The notes beneath the pieces were generated by a model. That model was not told the origin of the DNA. It saw nothing but the letters and a program-made list of their open reading frames with translations, and did not search any database. This document shows, piece after piece, positions 22,719 through 35,566 of a stretch of 64,000 nt of DNA (position 1 is the first letter of the stretch; the number at the start of each line of letters is the position of its first letter). This stretch comes from Mytilus edulis (lineage: Eukaryota; Mollusca; Bivalvia; Mytilida; Mytilidae). Both the position numbers and the translations under genes were made by a program. The stretch covers positions 92,844,749 to 92,908,748 of the forward strand of contig NC_092344.1 of the NCBI RefSeq assembly GCF_963676685.1, in the 5' to 3' direction.

Positions 22719-22748
22719 TTGCTAATCAAAGGTGCGTTCGACTTCCAC

Positions 22749-22763
22749 ACAGCCGAACGCGCT
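22749..22763. repeat. Target site duplication of the type 1 element, right copy
   Basis: Second copy of the 15 bases at 21124-21138. Confidence 0.85.
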
Positions 22764-22784
22764 AACCAATTGCGCCACAGAGAC
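22749..22784 (-). pseudogene. tRNA-Asn array position 28, 5' part
   Basis: Bases 1-36 of the tRNA, ending inside the anticodon. With 21086-21138 it makes the split gene. Box A is kept here and box B is on the other side of the insertion. Confidence 0.95.
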
Positions 22785-23246
22785 TCGCATGTCAAGCTTT
22801 AGAATTTTTAGGTAGTGATGTTTTTACCTGGACATTTGTCATATGCATGTATACCGTATACAACATATTGAAGGATGAATTATATTGACCAATTGATTAT
22901 AACGGTCTAATCGACACTATCTTACACATATATTGATGTTGTCACATGTAATGCATTCCATCTTTAAAAAATTCGACCGGGCGTTTATTAGCCTTTCATT
23001 ATTCATCTAAAATCTAGCTGGGTTTCTTTTACCAGAAATCAATTACCAGAACATATATCCCTAAAATTTTAGTTCAATAGATCGAAAATGTGCATAAACC
23101 CTTAACAGAACATATATCCATGACATAGTCCTCCACTACAATTACTATATAATTACACATTTATAAGTCTTTTTGATGATAACCTTAGGTCTATCAGTGA
23201 CAAGATGAGAATAAAACTCTATTTTCTTCTTGCAAAAATTATGCCA

Positions 23247-23263
23247 CGTCCCTGGGTGGGCTC

Positions 23264-23303
<40 letters not shown>

Positions 23304-23320
23304 AATTGCGCCACAGAGAC
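23247..23320 (-). tRNA. tRNA-Asn-GTT: tRNA-Asn (GTT), array position 29
   Basis: As position 1; first complete copy after the type 1 insertion. Confidence 0.97.
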
Positions 23321-23782
23321 TCGCATGTCAAGCTTTAGAATTTTTAGGTAGTGATGTTTTTACCTGGACATTTGTCATATGCATGTATACCGTATACAAC
23401 ATATTGAAGGATGAATTATATTGACCAATTGATTATAACGGTCTAATCGACACTATCTTACACATATATTGATGTTGTCACATGTAATGCATTCCATCTT
23501 TAAAAAATTCGACCGGGCGTTTATTAGCCTTTCATTATTCATCTAAAATCTAGCTGGGTTTCTTTTACCAGAAATCAATTACCAGAACATATATCCCTAA
23601 AATTTTAGTTCAATAGATCGAAAATGTGCATAAACCCTTAACAGAACATATATCCATGACATAGTCCTCCACTACAATTACTATATAATTACACATTTAT
23701 AAGTCTTTTTGATGATAACCTTAGGTCTATCAGTGACAAGATGAGAATAAAACTCTATTTTCTTCTTGCAAAAATTATGCCA

Positions 23783-23799
23783 CGTCCCTGGGTGGGCTC

Positions 23800-23839
<40 letters not shown>

Positions 23840-23856
23840 AATTGCGCCACAGAGAC
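23783..23856 (-). tRNA. tRNA-Asn-GTT: tRNA-Asn (GTT), array position 30
   Basis: As position 1. Confidence 0.97.
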
Positions 23857-24318
23857 TCGCATGTCAAGCTTTAGAATTTTTAGGTAGTGATGTTTTTACC
23901 TGGACATTTGTCATATGCATGTATACCGTATACAACATATTGAAGGATGAATTATATTGACCAATTGATTATAACGGTCTAATCGACACTATCTTACACA
24001 TATATTGATGTTGTCACATGTAATGCATTCCATCTTTAAAAAATTCGACCGGGCGTTTATTAGCCTTTCATTATTCATCTAAAATCTAGCTGGGTTTCTT
24101 TTACCAGAAATCAATTACCAGAACATATATCCCTAAAATTTTAGTTCAATAGATCGAAAATGTGCATAAACCCTTAACAGAACATATATCCATGACATAG
24201 TCCTCCACTACAATTACTATATAATTACACATTTATAAGTCTTTTTGATGATAACCTTAGGTCTATCAGTGACAAGATGAGAATAAAACTCTATTTTCTT
24301 CTTGCAAAAATTATGCCA

Positions 24319-24335
24319 CGTCCCTGGGTGGGCTC

Positions 24336-24375
<40 letters not shown>

Positions 24376-24392
24376 AATTGCGCCACAGAGAC
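24319..24392 (-). tRNA. tRNA-Asn-GTT: tRNA-Asn (GTT), array position 31
   Basis: As position 1. Confidence 0.97.
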
Positions 24393-24854
24393 TCGCATGT
24401 CAAGCTTTAGAATTTTTAGGTAGTGATGTTTTTACCTGGACATTTGTCATATGCATGTATACCGTATACAACATATTGAAGGATGAATTATATTGACCAA
24501 TTGATTATAACGGTCTAATCGACACTATCTTACACATATATTGATGTTGTCACATGTAATGCATTCCATCTTTAAAAAATTCGACCGGGCGTTTATTAGC
24601 CTTTCATTATTCATCTAAAATCTAGCTGGGTTTCTTTTACCAGAAATCAATTACCAGAACATATATCCCTAAAATTTTAGTTCAATAGATCGAAAATGTG
24701 CATAAACCCTTAACAGAACATATATCCATGACATAGTCCTCCACTACAATTACTATATAATTACACATTTATAAGTCTTTTTGATGATAACCTTAGGTCT
24801 ATCAGTGACAAGATGAGAATAAAACTCTATTTTCTTCTTGCAAAAATTATGCCA

Positions 24855-24871
24855 CGTCCCTGGGTGGGCTC

Positions 24872-24911
<40 letters not shown>

Positions 24912-24928
24912 AATTGCGCCACAGAGAC
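24855..24928 (-). tRNA. tRNA-Asn-GTT: tRNA-Asn (GTT), array position 32
   Basis: As position 1. Confidence 0.97.
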
Positions 24929-25390
24929 TCGCATGTCAAGCTTTAGAATTTTTAGGTAGTGATGTTTTTACCTGGACATTTGTCATATGCATGTATACCG
25001 TATACAACATATTGAAGGATGAATTATATTGACCAATTGATTATAACGGTCTAATCGACACTATCTTACACATATATTGATGTTGTCACATGTAATGCAT
25101 TCCATCTTTAAAAAATTCGACCGGGCGTTTATTAGCCTTTCATTATTCATCTAAAATCTAGCTGGGTTTCTTTTACCAGAAATCAATTACCAGAACATAT
25201 ATCCCTAAAATTTTAGTTCAATAGATCGAAAATGTGCATAAACCCTTAACAGAACATATATCCATGACATAGTCCTCCACTACAATTACTATATAATTAC
25301 ACATTTATAAGTCTTTTTGATGATAACCTTAGGTCTATCAGTGACAAGATGAGAATAAAACTCTATTTTCTTCTTGCAAAAATTATGCCA

Positions 25391-25407
25391 CGTCCCTGGG
25401 TGGGCTC

Positions 25408-25447
<40 letters not shown>

Positions 25448-25464
25448 AATTGCGCCACAGAGAC
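25391..25464 (-). tRNA. tRNA-Asn-GTT: tRNA-Asn (GTT), array position 33
   Basis: As position 1. Confidence 0.97.
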
Positions 25465-25926
25465 TCGCATGTCAAGCTTTAGAATTTTTAGGTAGTGATG
25501 TTTTTACCTGGACATTTGTCATATGCATGTATACCGTATACAACATATTGAAGGATGAATTATATTGACCAATTGATTATAACGGTCTAATCGACACTAT
25601 CTTACACATATATTGATGTTGTCACATGTAATGCATTCCATCTTTAAAAAATTCGACCGGGCGTTTATTAGCCTTTCATTATTCATCTAAAATCTAGCTG
25701 GGTTTCTTTTACCAGAAATCAATTACCAGAACATATATCCCTAAAATTTTAGTTCAATAGATCGAAAATGTGCATAAACCCTTAACAGAACATATATCCA
25801 TGACATAGTCCTCCACTACAATTACTATATAATTACACATTTATAAGTCTTTTTGATGATAACCTTAGGTCTATCAGTGACAAGATGAGAATAAAACTCT
25901 ATTTTCTTCTTGCAAAAATTATGCCA

Positions 25927-25943
25927 CGTCCCTGGGTGGGCTC

Positions 25944-25983
<40 letters not shown>

Positions 25984-26000
25984 AATTGCGCCACAGAGAC
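25927..26000 (-). tRNA. tRNA-Asn-GTT: tRNA-Asn (GTT), array position 34
   Basis: As position 1. Confidence 0.97.
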
Positions 26001-26462
26001 TCGCATGTCAAGCTTTAGAATTTTTAGGTAGTGATGTTTTTACCTGGACATTTGTCATATGCATGTATACCGTATACAACATATTGAAGGATGAATTATA
26101 TTGACCAATTGATTATAACGGTCTAATCGACACTATCTTACACATATATTGATGTTGTCACATGTAATGCATTCCATCTTTAAAAAATTCGACCGGGCGT
26201 TTATTAGCCTTTCATTATTCATCTAAAATCTAGCTGGGTTTCTTTTACCAGAAATCAATTACCAGAACATATATCCCTAAAATTTTAGTTCAATAGATCG
26301 AAAATGTGCATAAACCCTTAACAGAACATATATCCATGACATAGTCCTCCACTACAATTACTATATAATTACACATTTATAAGTCTTTTTGATGATAACC
26401 TTAGGTCTATCAGTGACAAGATGAGAATAAAACTCTATTTTCTTCTTGCAAAAATTATGCCA

Positions 26463-26479
26463 CGTCCCTGGGTGGGCTC

Positions 26480-26519
<40 letters not shown>

Positions 26520-26536
26520 AATTGCGCCACAGAGAC
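26463..26536 (-). tRNA. tRNA-Asn-GTT: tRNA-Asn (GTT), array position 35
   Basis: As position 1. Confidence 0.97.
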
Positions 26537-26870
26537 TCGCATGTCAAGCTTTAGAATTTTTAGGTAGTGATGTTTTTACCTGGACATTTGTCATATGCAT
26601 GTATACCGTATACAACATATTGAAGGATGAATTATATTGACCAATTGATTATAACGGTCTAATCGACACTATCTTACACATATATTGATGTTGTCACATG
26701 TAATGCATTCCATCTTTAAAAAATTCGACCGGGCGTTTATTAGCCTTTCATTATTCATCTAAAATCTAGCTGGGTTTCTTTTACCAGAAATCAATTACCA
26801 GAACATATATCCCTAAAATTTTAGTTCAATAGATCGAAAATGTGCATAAACCCTTAACAGAACATATATC

Positions 26871-26872
26871 CT
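26871..26872. other. 110-base deletion in the spacer of one unit
   Basis: CATATATCC joins directly to TTGCAAAAA. The stretch from ATGACATAG to TTTTCTTC found in all other units is missing, so this unit is 426 bases long. The T5 terminator of the tRNA is kept. Confidence 0.9.
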
Positions 26873-26888
26873 TGCAAAAATTATGCCA

Positions 26889-26905
26889 CGTCCCTGGGTG
26901 GGCTC

Positions 26906-26945
<40 letters not shown>

Positions 26946-26962
26946 AATTGCGCCACAGAGAC
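26889..26962 (-). tRNA. tRNA-Asn-GTT: tRNA-Asn (GTT), array position 36
   Basis: As position 1. The 3' flank beyond the terminator is shortened by the 110-base deletion. Confidence 0.97.
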
Positions 26963-27424
26963 TCGCATGTCAAGCTTTAGAATTTTTAGGTAGTGATGTT
27001 TTTACCTGGACATTTGTCATATGCATGTATACCGTATACAACATATTGAAGGATGAATTATATTGACCAATTGATTATAACGGTCTAATCGACACTATCT
27101 TACACATATATTGATGTTGTCACATGTAATGCATTCCATCTTTAAAAAATTCGACCGGGCGTTTATTAGCCTTTCATTATTCATCTAAAATCTAGCTGGG
27201 TTTCTTTTACCAGAAATCAATTACCAGAACATATATCCCTAAAATTTTAGTTCAATAGATCGAAAATGTGCATAAACCCTTAACAGAACATATATCCATG
27301 ACATAGTCCTCCACTACAATTACTATATAATTACACATTTATAAGTCTTTTTGATGATAACCTTAGGTCTATCAGTGACAAGATGAGAATAAAACTCTAT
27401 TTTCTTCTTGCAAAAATTATGCCA

Positions 27425-27441
27425 CGTCCCTGGGTGGGCTC

Positions 27442-27481
<40 letters not shown>

Positions 27482-27498
27482 AATTGCGCCACAGAGAC
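27425..27498 (-). tRNA. tRNA-Asn-GTT: tRNA-Asn (GTT), array position 37
   Basis: As position 1. Confidence 0.97.
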
Positions 27499-27960
27499 TC
27501 GCATGTCAAGCTTTAGAATTTTTAGGTAGTGATGTTTTTACCTGGACATTTGTCATATGCATGTATACCGTATACAACATATTGAAGGATGAATTATATT
27601 GACCAATTGATTATAACGGTCTAATCGACACTATCTTACACATATATTGATGTTGTCACATGTAATGCATTCCATCTTTAAAAAATTCGACCGGGCGTTT
27701 ATTAGCCTTTCATTATTCATCTAAAATCTAGCTGGGTTTCTTTTACCAGAAATCAATTACCAGAACATATATCCCTAAAATTTTAGTTCAATAGATCGAA
27801 AATGTGCATAAACCCTTAACAGAACATATATCCATGACATAGTCCTCCACTACAATTACTATATAATTACACATTTATAAGTCTTTTTGATGATAACCTT
27901 AGGTCTATCAGTGACAAGATGAGAATAAAACTCTATTTTCTTCTTGCAAAAATTATGCCA

Positions 27961-27977
27961 CGTCCCTGGGTGGGCTC

Positions 27978-28017
<40 letters not shown>

Positions 28018-28034
28018 AATTGCGCCACAGAGAC
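27961..28034 (-). tRNA. tRNA-Asn-GTT: tRNA-Asn (GTT), array position 38
   Basis: As position 1. Confidence 0.97.
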
Positions 28035-28496
28035 TCGCATGTCAAGCTTTAGAATTTTTAGGTAGTGATGTTTTTACCTGGACATTTGTCATATGCATGT
28101 ATACCGTATACAACATATTGAAGGATGAATTATATTGACCAATTGATTATAACGGTCTAATCGACACTATCTTACACATATATTGATGTTGTCACATGTA
28201 ATGCATTCCATCTTTAAAAAATTCGACCGGGCGTTTATTAGCCTTTCATTATTCATCTAAAATCTAGCTGGGTTTCTTTTACCAGAAATCAATTACCAGA
28301 ACATATATCCCTAAAATTTTAGTTCAATAGATCGAAAATGTGCATAAACCCTTAACAGAACATATATCCATGACATAGTCCTCCACTACAATTACTATAT
28401 AATTACACATTTATAAGTCTTTTTGATGATAACCTTAGGTCTATCAGTGACAAGATGAGAATAAAACTCTATTTTCTTCTTGCAAAAATTATGCCA

Positions 28497-28513
28497 CGTC
28501 CCTGGGTGGGCTC

Positions 28514-28553
<40 letters not shown>

Positions 28554-28570
28554 AATTGCGCCACAGAGAC
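28497..28570 (-). tRNA. tRNA-Asn-GTT: tRNA-Asn (GTT), array position 39
   Basis: As position 1. Confidence 0.97.
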
Positions 28571-29032
28571 TCGCATGTCAAGCTTTAGAATTTTTAGGTA
28601 GTGATGTTTTTACCTGGACATTTGTCATATGCATGTATACCGTATACAACATATTGAAGGATGAATTATATTGACCAATTGATTATAACGGTCTAATCGA
28701 CACTATCTTACACATATATTGATGTTGTCACATGTAATGCATTCCATCTTTAAAAAATTCGACCGGGCGTTTATTAGCCTTTCATTATTCATCTAAAATC
28801 TAGCTGGGTTTCTTTTACCAGAAATCAATTACCAGAACATATATCCCTAAAATTTTAGTTCAATAGATCGAAAATGTGCATAAACCCTTAACAGAACATA
28901 TATCCATGACATAGTCCTCCACTACAATTACTATATAATTACACATTTATAAGTCTTTTTGATGATAACCTTAGGTCTATCAGTGACAAGATGAGAATAA
29001 AACTCTATTTTCTTCTTGCAAAAATTATGCCA

Positions 29033-29049
29033 CGTCCCTGGGTGGGCTC

Positions 29050-29089
<40 letters not shown>

Positions 29090-29106
29090 AATTGCGCCAC
29101 AGAGAC
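29033..29106 (-). tRNA. tRNA-Asn-GTT: tRNA-Asn (GTT), array position 40
   Basis: As position 1. The spacer on its 5' side has a private A to G at 29218. Confidence 0.97.
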
Positions 29107-29568
29107 TCGCATGTCAAGCTTTAGAATTTTTAGGTAGTGATGTTTTTACCTGGACATTTGTCATATGCATGTATACCGTATACAACATATTGAAGGATGA
29201 ATTATATTGACCAATTGGTTATAACGGTCTAATCGACACTATCTTACACATATATTGATGTTGTCACATGTAATGCATTCCATCTTTAAAAAATTCGACC
29301 GGGCGTTTATTAGCCTTTCATTATTCATCTAAAATCTAGCTGGGTTTCTTTTACCAGAAATCAATTACCAGAACATATATCCCTAAAATTTTAGTTCAAT
29401 AGATCGAAAATGTGCATAAACCCTTAACAGAACATATATCCATGACATAGTCCTCCACTACAATTACTATATAATTACACATTTATAAGTCTTTTTGATG
29501 ATAACCTTAGGTCTATCAGTGACAAGATGAGAATAAAACTCTATTTTCTTCTTGCAAAAATTATGCCA

Positions 29569-29585
29569 CGTCCCTGGGTGGGCTC

Positions 29586-29625
<40 letters not shown>

Positions 29626-29642
29626 AATTGCGCCACAGAGAC
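29569..29642 (-). tRNA. tRNA-Asn-GTT: tRNA-Asn (GTT), array position 41
   Basis: As position 1. Confidence 0.97.
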
Positions 29643-30104
29643 TCGCATGTCAAGCTTTAGAATTTTTAGGTAGTGATGTTTTTACCTGGACATTTGTCAT
29701 ATGCATGTATACCGTATACAACATATTGAAGGATGAATTATATTGACCAATTGATTATAACGGTCTAATCGACACTATCTTACACATATATTGATGTTGT
29801 CACATGTAATGCATTCCATCTTTAAAAAATTCGACCGGGCGTTTATTAGCCTTTCATTATTCATCTAAAATCTAGCTGGGTTTCTTTTACCAGAAATCAA
29901 TTACCAGAACATATATCCCTAAAATTTTAGTTCAATAGATCGAAAATGTGCATAAACCCTTAACAGAACATATATCCATGACATAGTCCTCCACTACAAT
30001 TACTATATAATTACACATTTATAAGTCTTTTTGATGATAACCTTAGGTCTATCAGTGACAAGATGAGAATAAAACTCTATTTTCTTCTTGCAAAAATTAT
30101 GCCA

Positions 30105-30121
30105 CGTCCCTGGGTGGGCTC

Positions 30122-30161
<40 letters not shown>

Positions 30162-30178
30162 AATTGCGCCACAGAGAC
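30105..30178 (-). tRNA. tRNA-Asn-GTT: tRNA-Asn (GTT), array position 42
   Basis: As position 1. Confidence 0.97.
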
Positions 30179-30640
30179 TCGCATGTCAAGCTTTAGAATT
30201 TTTAGGTAGTGATGTTTTTACCTGGACATTTGTCATATGCATGTATACCGTATACAACATATTGAAGGATGAATTATATTGACCAATTGATTATAACGGT
30301 CTAATCGACACTATCTTACACATATATTGATGTTGTCACATGTAATGCATTCCATCTTTAAAAAATTCGACCGGGCGTTTATTAGCCTTTCATTATTCAT
30401 CTAAAATCTAGCTGGGTTTCTTTTACCAGAAATCAATTACCAGAACATATATCCCTAAAATTTTAGTTCAATAGATCGAAAATGTGCATAAACCCTTAAC
30501 AGAACATATATCCATGACATAGTCCTCCACTACAATTACTATATAATTACACATTTATAAGTCTTTTTGATGATAACCTTAGGTCTATCAGTGACAAGAT
30601 GAGAATAAAACTCTATTTTCTTCTTGCAAAAATTATGCCA

Positions 30641-30657
30641 CGTCCCTGGGTGGGCTC

Positions 30658-30697
<40 letters not shown>

Positions 30698-30714
30698 AAT
30701 TGCGCCACAGAGAC
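30641..30714 (-). tRNA. tRNA-Asn-GTT: tRNA-Asn (GTT), array position 43
   Basis: As position 1. Confidence 0.97.
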
Positions 30715-31176
30715 TCGCATGTCAAGCTTTAGAATTTTTAGGTAGTGATGTTTTTACCTGGACATTTGTCATATGCATGTATACCGTATACAACATATTG
30801 AAGGATGAATTATATTGACCAATTGATTATAACGGTCTAATCGACACTATCTTACACATATATTGATGTTGTCACATGTAATGCATTCCATCTTTAAAAA
30901 ATTCGACCGGGCGTTTATTAGCCTTTCATTATTCATCTAAAATCTAGCTGGGTTTCTTTTACCAGAAATCAATTACCAGAACATATATCCCTAAAATTTT
31001 AGTTCAATAGATCGAAAATGTGCATAAACCCTTAACAGAACATATATCCATGACATAGTCCTCCACTACAATTACTATATAATTACACATTTATAAGTCT
31101 TTTTGATGATAACCTTAGGTCTATCAGTGACAAGATGAGAATAAAACTCTATTTTCTTCTTGCAAAAATTATGCCA

Positions 31177-31193
31177 CGTCCCTGGGTGGGCTC

Positions 31194-31233
<40 letters not shown>

Positions 31234-31250
31234 AATTGCGCCACAGAGAC
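31177..31250 (-). tRNA. tRNA-Asn-GTT: tRNA-Asn (GTT), array position 44
   Basis: As position 1. Confidence 0.97.
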
Positions 31251-31712
31251 TCGCATGTCAAGCTTTAGAATTTTTAGGTAGTGATGTTTTTACCTGGACA
31301 TTTGTCATATGCATGTATACCGTATACAACATATTGAAGGATGAATTATATTGACCAATTGATTATAACGGTCTAATCGACACTATCTTACACATATATT
31401 GATGTTGTCACATGTAATGCATTCCATCTTTAAAAAATTCGACCGGGCGTTTATTAGCCTTTCATTATTCATCTAAAATCTAGCTGGGTTTCTTTTACCA
31501 GAAATCAATTACCAGAACATATATCCCTAAAATTTTAGTTCAATAGATCGAAAATGTGCATAAACCCTTAACAGAACATATATCCATGACATAGTCCTCC
31601 ACTACAATTACTATATAATTACACATTTATAAGTCTTTTTGATGATAACCTTAGGTCTATCAGTGACAAGATGAGAATAAAACTCTATTTTCTTCTTGCA
31701 AAAATTATGCCA

Positions 31713-31729
31713 CGTCCCTGGGTGGGCTC

Positions 31730-31769
<40 letters not shown>

Positions 31770-31786
31770 AATTGCGCCACAGAGAC
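31713..31786 (-). tRNA. tRNA-Asn-GTT: tRNA-Asn (GTT), array position 45
   Basis: As position 1. Confidence 0.97.
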
Positions 31787-32248
31787 TCGCATGTCAAGCT
31801 TTAGAATTTTTAGGTAGTGATGTTTTTACCTGGACATTTGTCATATGCATGTATACCGTATACAACATATTGAAGGATGAATTATATTGACCAATTGATT
31901 ATAACGGTCTAATCGACACTATCTTACACATATATTGATGTTGTCACATGTAATGCATTCCATCTTTAAAAAATTCGACCGGGCGTTTATTAGCCTTTCA
32001 TTATTCATCTAAAATCTAGCTGGGTTTCTTTTACCAGAAATCAATTACCAGAACATATATCCCTAAAATTTTAGTTCAATAGATCGAAAATGTGCATAAA
32101 CCCTTAACAGAACATATATCCATGACATAGTCCTCCACTACAATTACTATATAATTACACATTTATAAGTCTTTTTGATGATAACCTTAGGTCTATCAGT
32201 GACAAGATGAGAATAAAACTCTATTTTCTTCTTGCAAAAATTATGCCA

Positions 32249-32265
32249 CGTCCCTGGGTGGGCTC

Positions 32266-32305
<40 letters not shown>

Positions 32306-32322
32306 AATTGCGCCACAGAGAC
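32249..32322 (-). tRNA. tRNA-Asn-GTT: tRNA-Asn (GTT), array position 46
   Basis: As position 1. Confidence 0.97.
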
Positions 32323-32784
32323 TCGCATGTCAAGCTTTAGAATTTTTAGGTAGTGATGTTTTTACCTGGACATTTGTCATATGCATGTATACCGTATACA
32401 ACATATTGAAGGATGAATTATATTGACCAATTGATTATAACGGTCTAATCGACACTATCTTACACATATATTGATGTTGTCACATGTAATGCATTCCATC
32501 TTTAAAAAATTCGACCGGGCGTTTATTAGCCTTTCATTATTCATCTAAAATCTAGCTGGGTTTCTTTTACCAGAAATCAATTACCAGAACATATATCCCT
32601 AAAATTTTAGTTCAATAGATCGAAAATGTGCATAAACCCTTAACAGAACATATATCCATGACATAGTCCTCCACTACAATTACTATATAATTACACATTT
32701 ATAAGTCTTTTTGATGATAACCTTAGGTCTATCAGTGACAAGATGAGAATAAAACTCTATTTTCTTCTTGCAAAAATTATGCCA

Positions 32785-32801
32785 CGTCCCTGGGTGGGCT
32801 C

Positions 32802-32841
<40 letters not shown>

Positions 32842-32858
32842 AATTGCGCCACAGAGAC
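32785..32858 (-). tRNA. tRNA-Asn-GTT: tRNA-Asn (GTT), array position 47
   Basis: As position 1. Confidence 0.97.
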
Positions 32859-33320
32859 TCGCATGTCAAGCTTTAGAATTTTTAGGTAGTGATGTTTTTA
32901 CCTGGACATTTGTCATATGCATGTATACCGTATACAACATATTGAAGGATGAATTATATTGACCAATTGATTATAACGGTCTAATCGACACTATCTTACA
33001 CATATATTGATGTTGTCACATGTAATGCATTCCATCTTTAAAAAATTCGACCGGGCGTTTATTAGCCTTTCATTATTCATCTAAAATCTAGCTGGGTTTC
33101 TTTTACCAGAAATCAATTACCAGAACATATATCCCTAAAATTTTAGTTCAATAGATCGAAAATGTGCATAAACCCTTAACAGAACATATATCCATGACAT
33201 AGTCCTCCACTACAATTACTATATAATTACACATTTATAAGTCTTTTTGATGATAACCTTAGGTCTATCAGTGACAAGATGAGAATAAAACTCTATTTTC
33301 TTCTTGCAAAAATTATGCCA

Positions 33321-33337
33321 CGTCCCTGGGTGGGCTC

Positions 33338-33377
<40 letters not shown>

Positions 33378-33394
33378 AATTGCGCCACAGAGAC
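33321..33394 (-). tRNA. tRNA-Asn-GTT: tRNA-Asn (GTT), array position 48
   Basis: As position 1. Confidence 0.97.
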
Positions 33395-33856
33395 TCGCAT
33401 GTCAAGCTTTAGAATTTTTAGGTAGTGATGTTTTTACCTGGACATTTGTCATATGCATGTATACCGTATACAACATATTGAAGGATGAATTATATTGACC
33501 AATTGATTATAACGGTCTAATCGACACTATCTTACACATATATTGATGTTGTCACATGTAATGCATTCCATCTTTAAAAAATTCGACCGGGCGTTTATTA
33601 GCCTTTCATTATTCATCTAAAATCTAGCTGGGTTTCTTTTACCAGAAATCAATTACCAGAACATATATCCCTAAAATTTTAGTTCAATAGATCGAAAATG
33701 TGCATAAACCCTTAACAGAACATATATCCATGACATAGTCCTCCACTACAATTACTATATAATTACACATTTATAAGTCTTTTTGATGATAACCTTAGGT
33801 CTATCAGTGACAAGATGAGAATAAAACTCTATTTTCTTCTTGCAAAAATTATGCCA

Positions 33857-33873
33857 CGTCCCTGGGTGGGCTC

Positions 33874-33913
<40 letters not shown>

Positions 33914-33930
33914 AATTGCGCCACAGAGAC
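33857..33930 (-). tRNA. tRNA-Asn-GTT: tRNA-Asn (GTT), array position 49
   Basis: As position 1. Confidence 0.97.
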
Positions 33931-34392
33931 TCGCATGTCAAGCTTTAGAATTTTTAGGTAGTGATGTTTTTACCTGGACATTTGTCATATGCATGTATAC
34001 CGTATACAACATATTGAAGGATGAATTATATTGACCAATTGATTATAACGGTCTAATCGACACTATCTTACACATATATTGATGTTGTCACATGTAATGC
34101 ATTCCATCTTTAAAAAATTCGACCGGGCGTTTATTAGCCTTTCATTATTCATCTAAAATCTAGCTGGGTTTCTTTTACCAGAAATCAATTACCAGAACAT
34201 ATATCCCTAAAATTTTAGTTCAATAGATCGAAAATGTGCATAAACCCTTAACAGAACATATATCCATGACATAGTCCTCCACTACAATTACTATATAATT
34301 ACACATTTATAAGTCTTTTTGATGATAACCTTAGGTCTATCAGTGACAAGATGAGAATAAAACTCTATTTTCTTCTTGCAAAAATTATGCCA

Positions 34393-34409
34393 CGTCCCTG
34401 GGTGGGCTC

Positions 34410-34449
<40 letters not shown>

Positions 34450-34466
34450 AATTGCGCCACAGAGAC
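34393..34466 (-). tRNA. tRNA-Asn-GTT: tRNA-Asn (GTT), array position 50
   Basis: As position 1. Confidence 0.97.
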
Positions 34467-34928
34467 TCGCATGTCAAGCTTTAGAATTTTTAGGTAGTGA
34501 TGTTTTTACCTGGACATTTGTCATATGCATGTATACCGTATACAACATATTGAAGGATGAATTATATTGACCAATTGATTATAACGGTCTAATCGACACT
34601 ATCTTACACATATATTGATGTTGTCACATGTAATGCATTCCATCTTTAAAAAATTCGACCGGGCGTTTATTAGCCTTTCATTATTCATCTAAAATCTAGC
34701 TGGGTTTCTTTTACCAGAAATCAATTACCAGAACATATATCCCTAAAATTTTAGTTCAATAGATCGAAAATGTGCATAAACCCTTAACAGAACATATATC
34801 CATGACATAGTCCTCCACTACAATTACTATATAATTACACATTTATAAGTCTTTTTGATGATAACCTTAGGTCTATCAGTGACAAGATGAGAATAAAACT
34901 CTATTTTCTTCTTGCAAAAATTATGCCA

Positions 34929-34945
34929 CGTCCCTGGGTGGGCTC

Positions 34946-34980
<35 letters not shown>
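34929..34980 (-). pseudogene. tRNA-Asn array position 51, 3' part only
   Basis: Cut by the type 2 element at the same base as position 28. The 5' part of the gene is missing on the far side because of a deletion at the element's 5' junction. Confidence 0.95.
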
Positions 34981-34981
<1 letters not shown>

Positions 34982-35566
34982 TTTTTTTTTATCTTTATTA
35001 TAATCAAACATCGTATTTACATATCACAGTTCAGAATTACACATCAATAAAAACAATATTATCAATTATTGTCCTTTCTCTGAAAAGAAACATTCAATAT
35101 TCTACATTTACAATTCATATGCGTGAAATATTTCTCACGAACACAATTATCTGCATGACTATATACTCATATATAGATATCATATCATATTCTATAGAAA
35201 CATATTCATATACTTATATTCTAACTCACTCTTATCTACCATTCAGCACATACATTCAAATTGATAAAAAGCTTACACAGAATACAAAGAAAAATTAGAG
35301 TGAAAAATGATTATGACGTCTTATTTTCCGACGGAGGACAAAAAATAATACAATAGAAATATTGTTCGCACTGGGCTGGATTCCATTCCACAACGCAATC
35401 AAAATTCGTAGTATTAAATATCGAGTCAATCATCAGCTATTTTAAGACATTCAAACAGAGCACAAAAATTATCAAAATATTTTGAAAAACTTTTTCACAA
35501 CATTCTCGCAAACACCATACAAACTATCTCTCTTACAAATCAACATATAATAAAATAATAAAACAA

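Larger units (their letters stand above)
21139..22748 (-). mobile_element. Type 1 tRNA-targeted retroposon (RT-less, one ORF)
   Basis: A 1610-base insertion in tRNA-Asn position 28. Read on the minus strand it has a 5' end beginning GTGGAAGTCGAACG, a 5' UTR of about 250 bases, one ORF, a 3' UTR of about 467 bases, AATAAAGAT and an 11-base A tail. The 15-base target duplication and A tail show LINE-type target-primed insertion. It shares its 5' end, 3' end, insertion site and protein ends with the type 2 elements at 34981 and 40796, but the middle differs. No reverse transcriptase or endonuclease is encoded, so another element must supply them. Confidence 0.88.

Noticed and set aside
22690-22748. 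HDV-like ribozyme at the 5' end of the type 1/type 2 retroposons
   Set aside because: Only a short GGTC/GACC hairpin in type 2 is seen, not kept in type 1. The nested pseudoknot pairings of HDV-like folds could not be drawn.
22563-22802. 79-codon plus-strand frame over the type 1 5' end
   Set aside because: Crosses from element into tRNA and spacer; no features.
34912-35298. 128-codon frame (repeated at 40727-41113)
   Set aside because: It begins inside the antisense of the tRNA and runs through the T run into the antisense of the retroposon 3' UTR. It is an accident of the junction.
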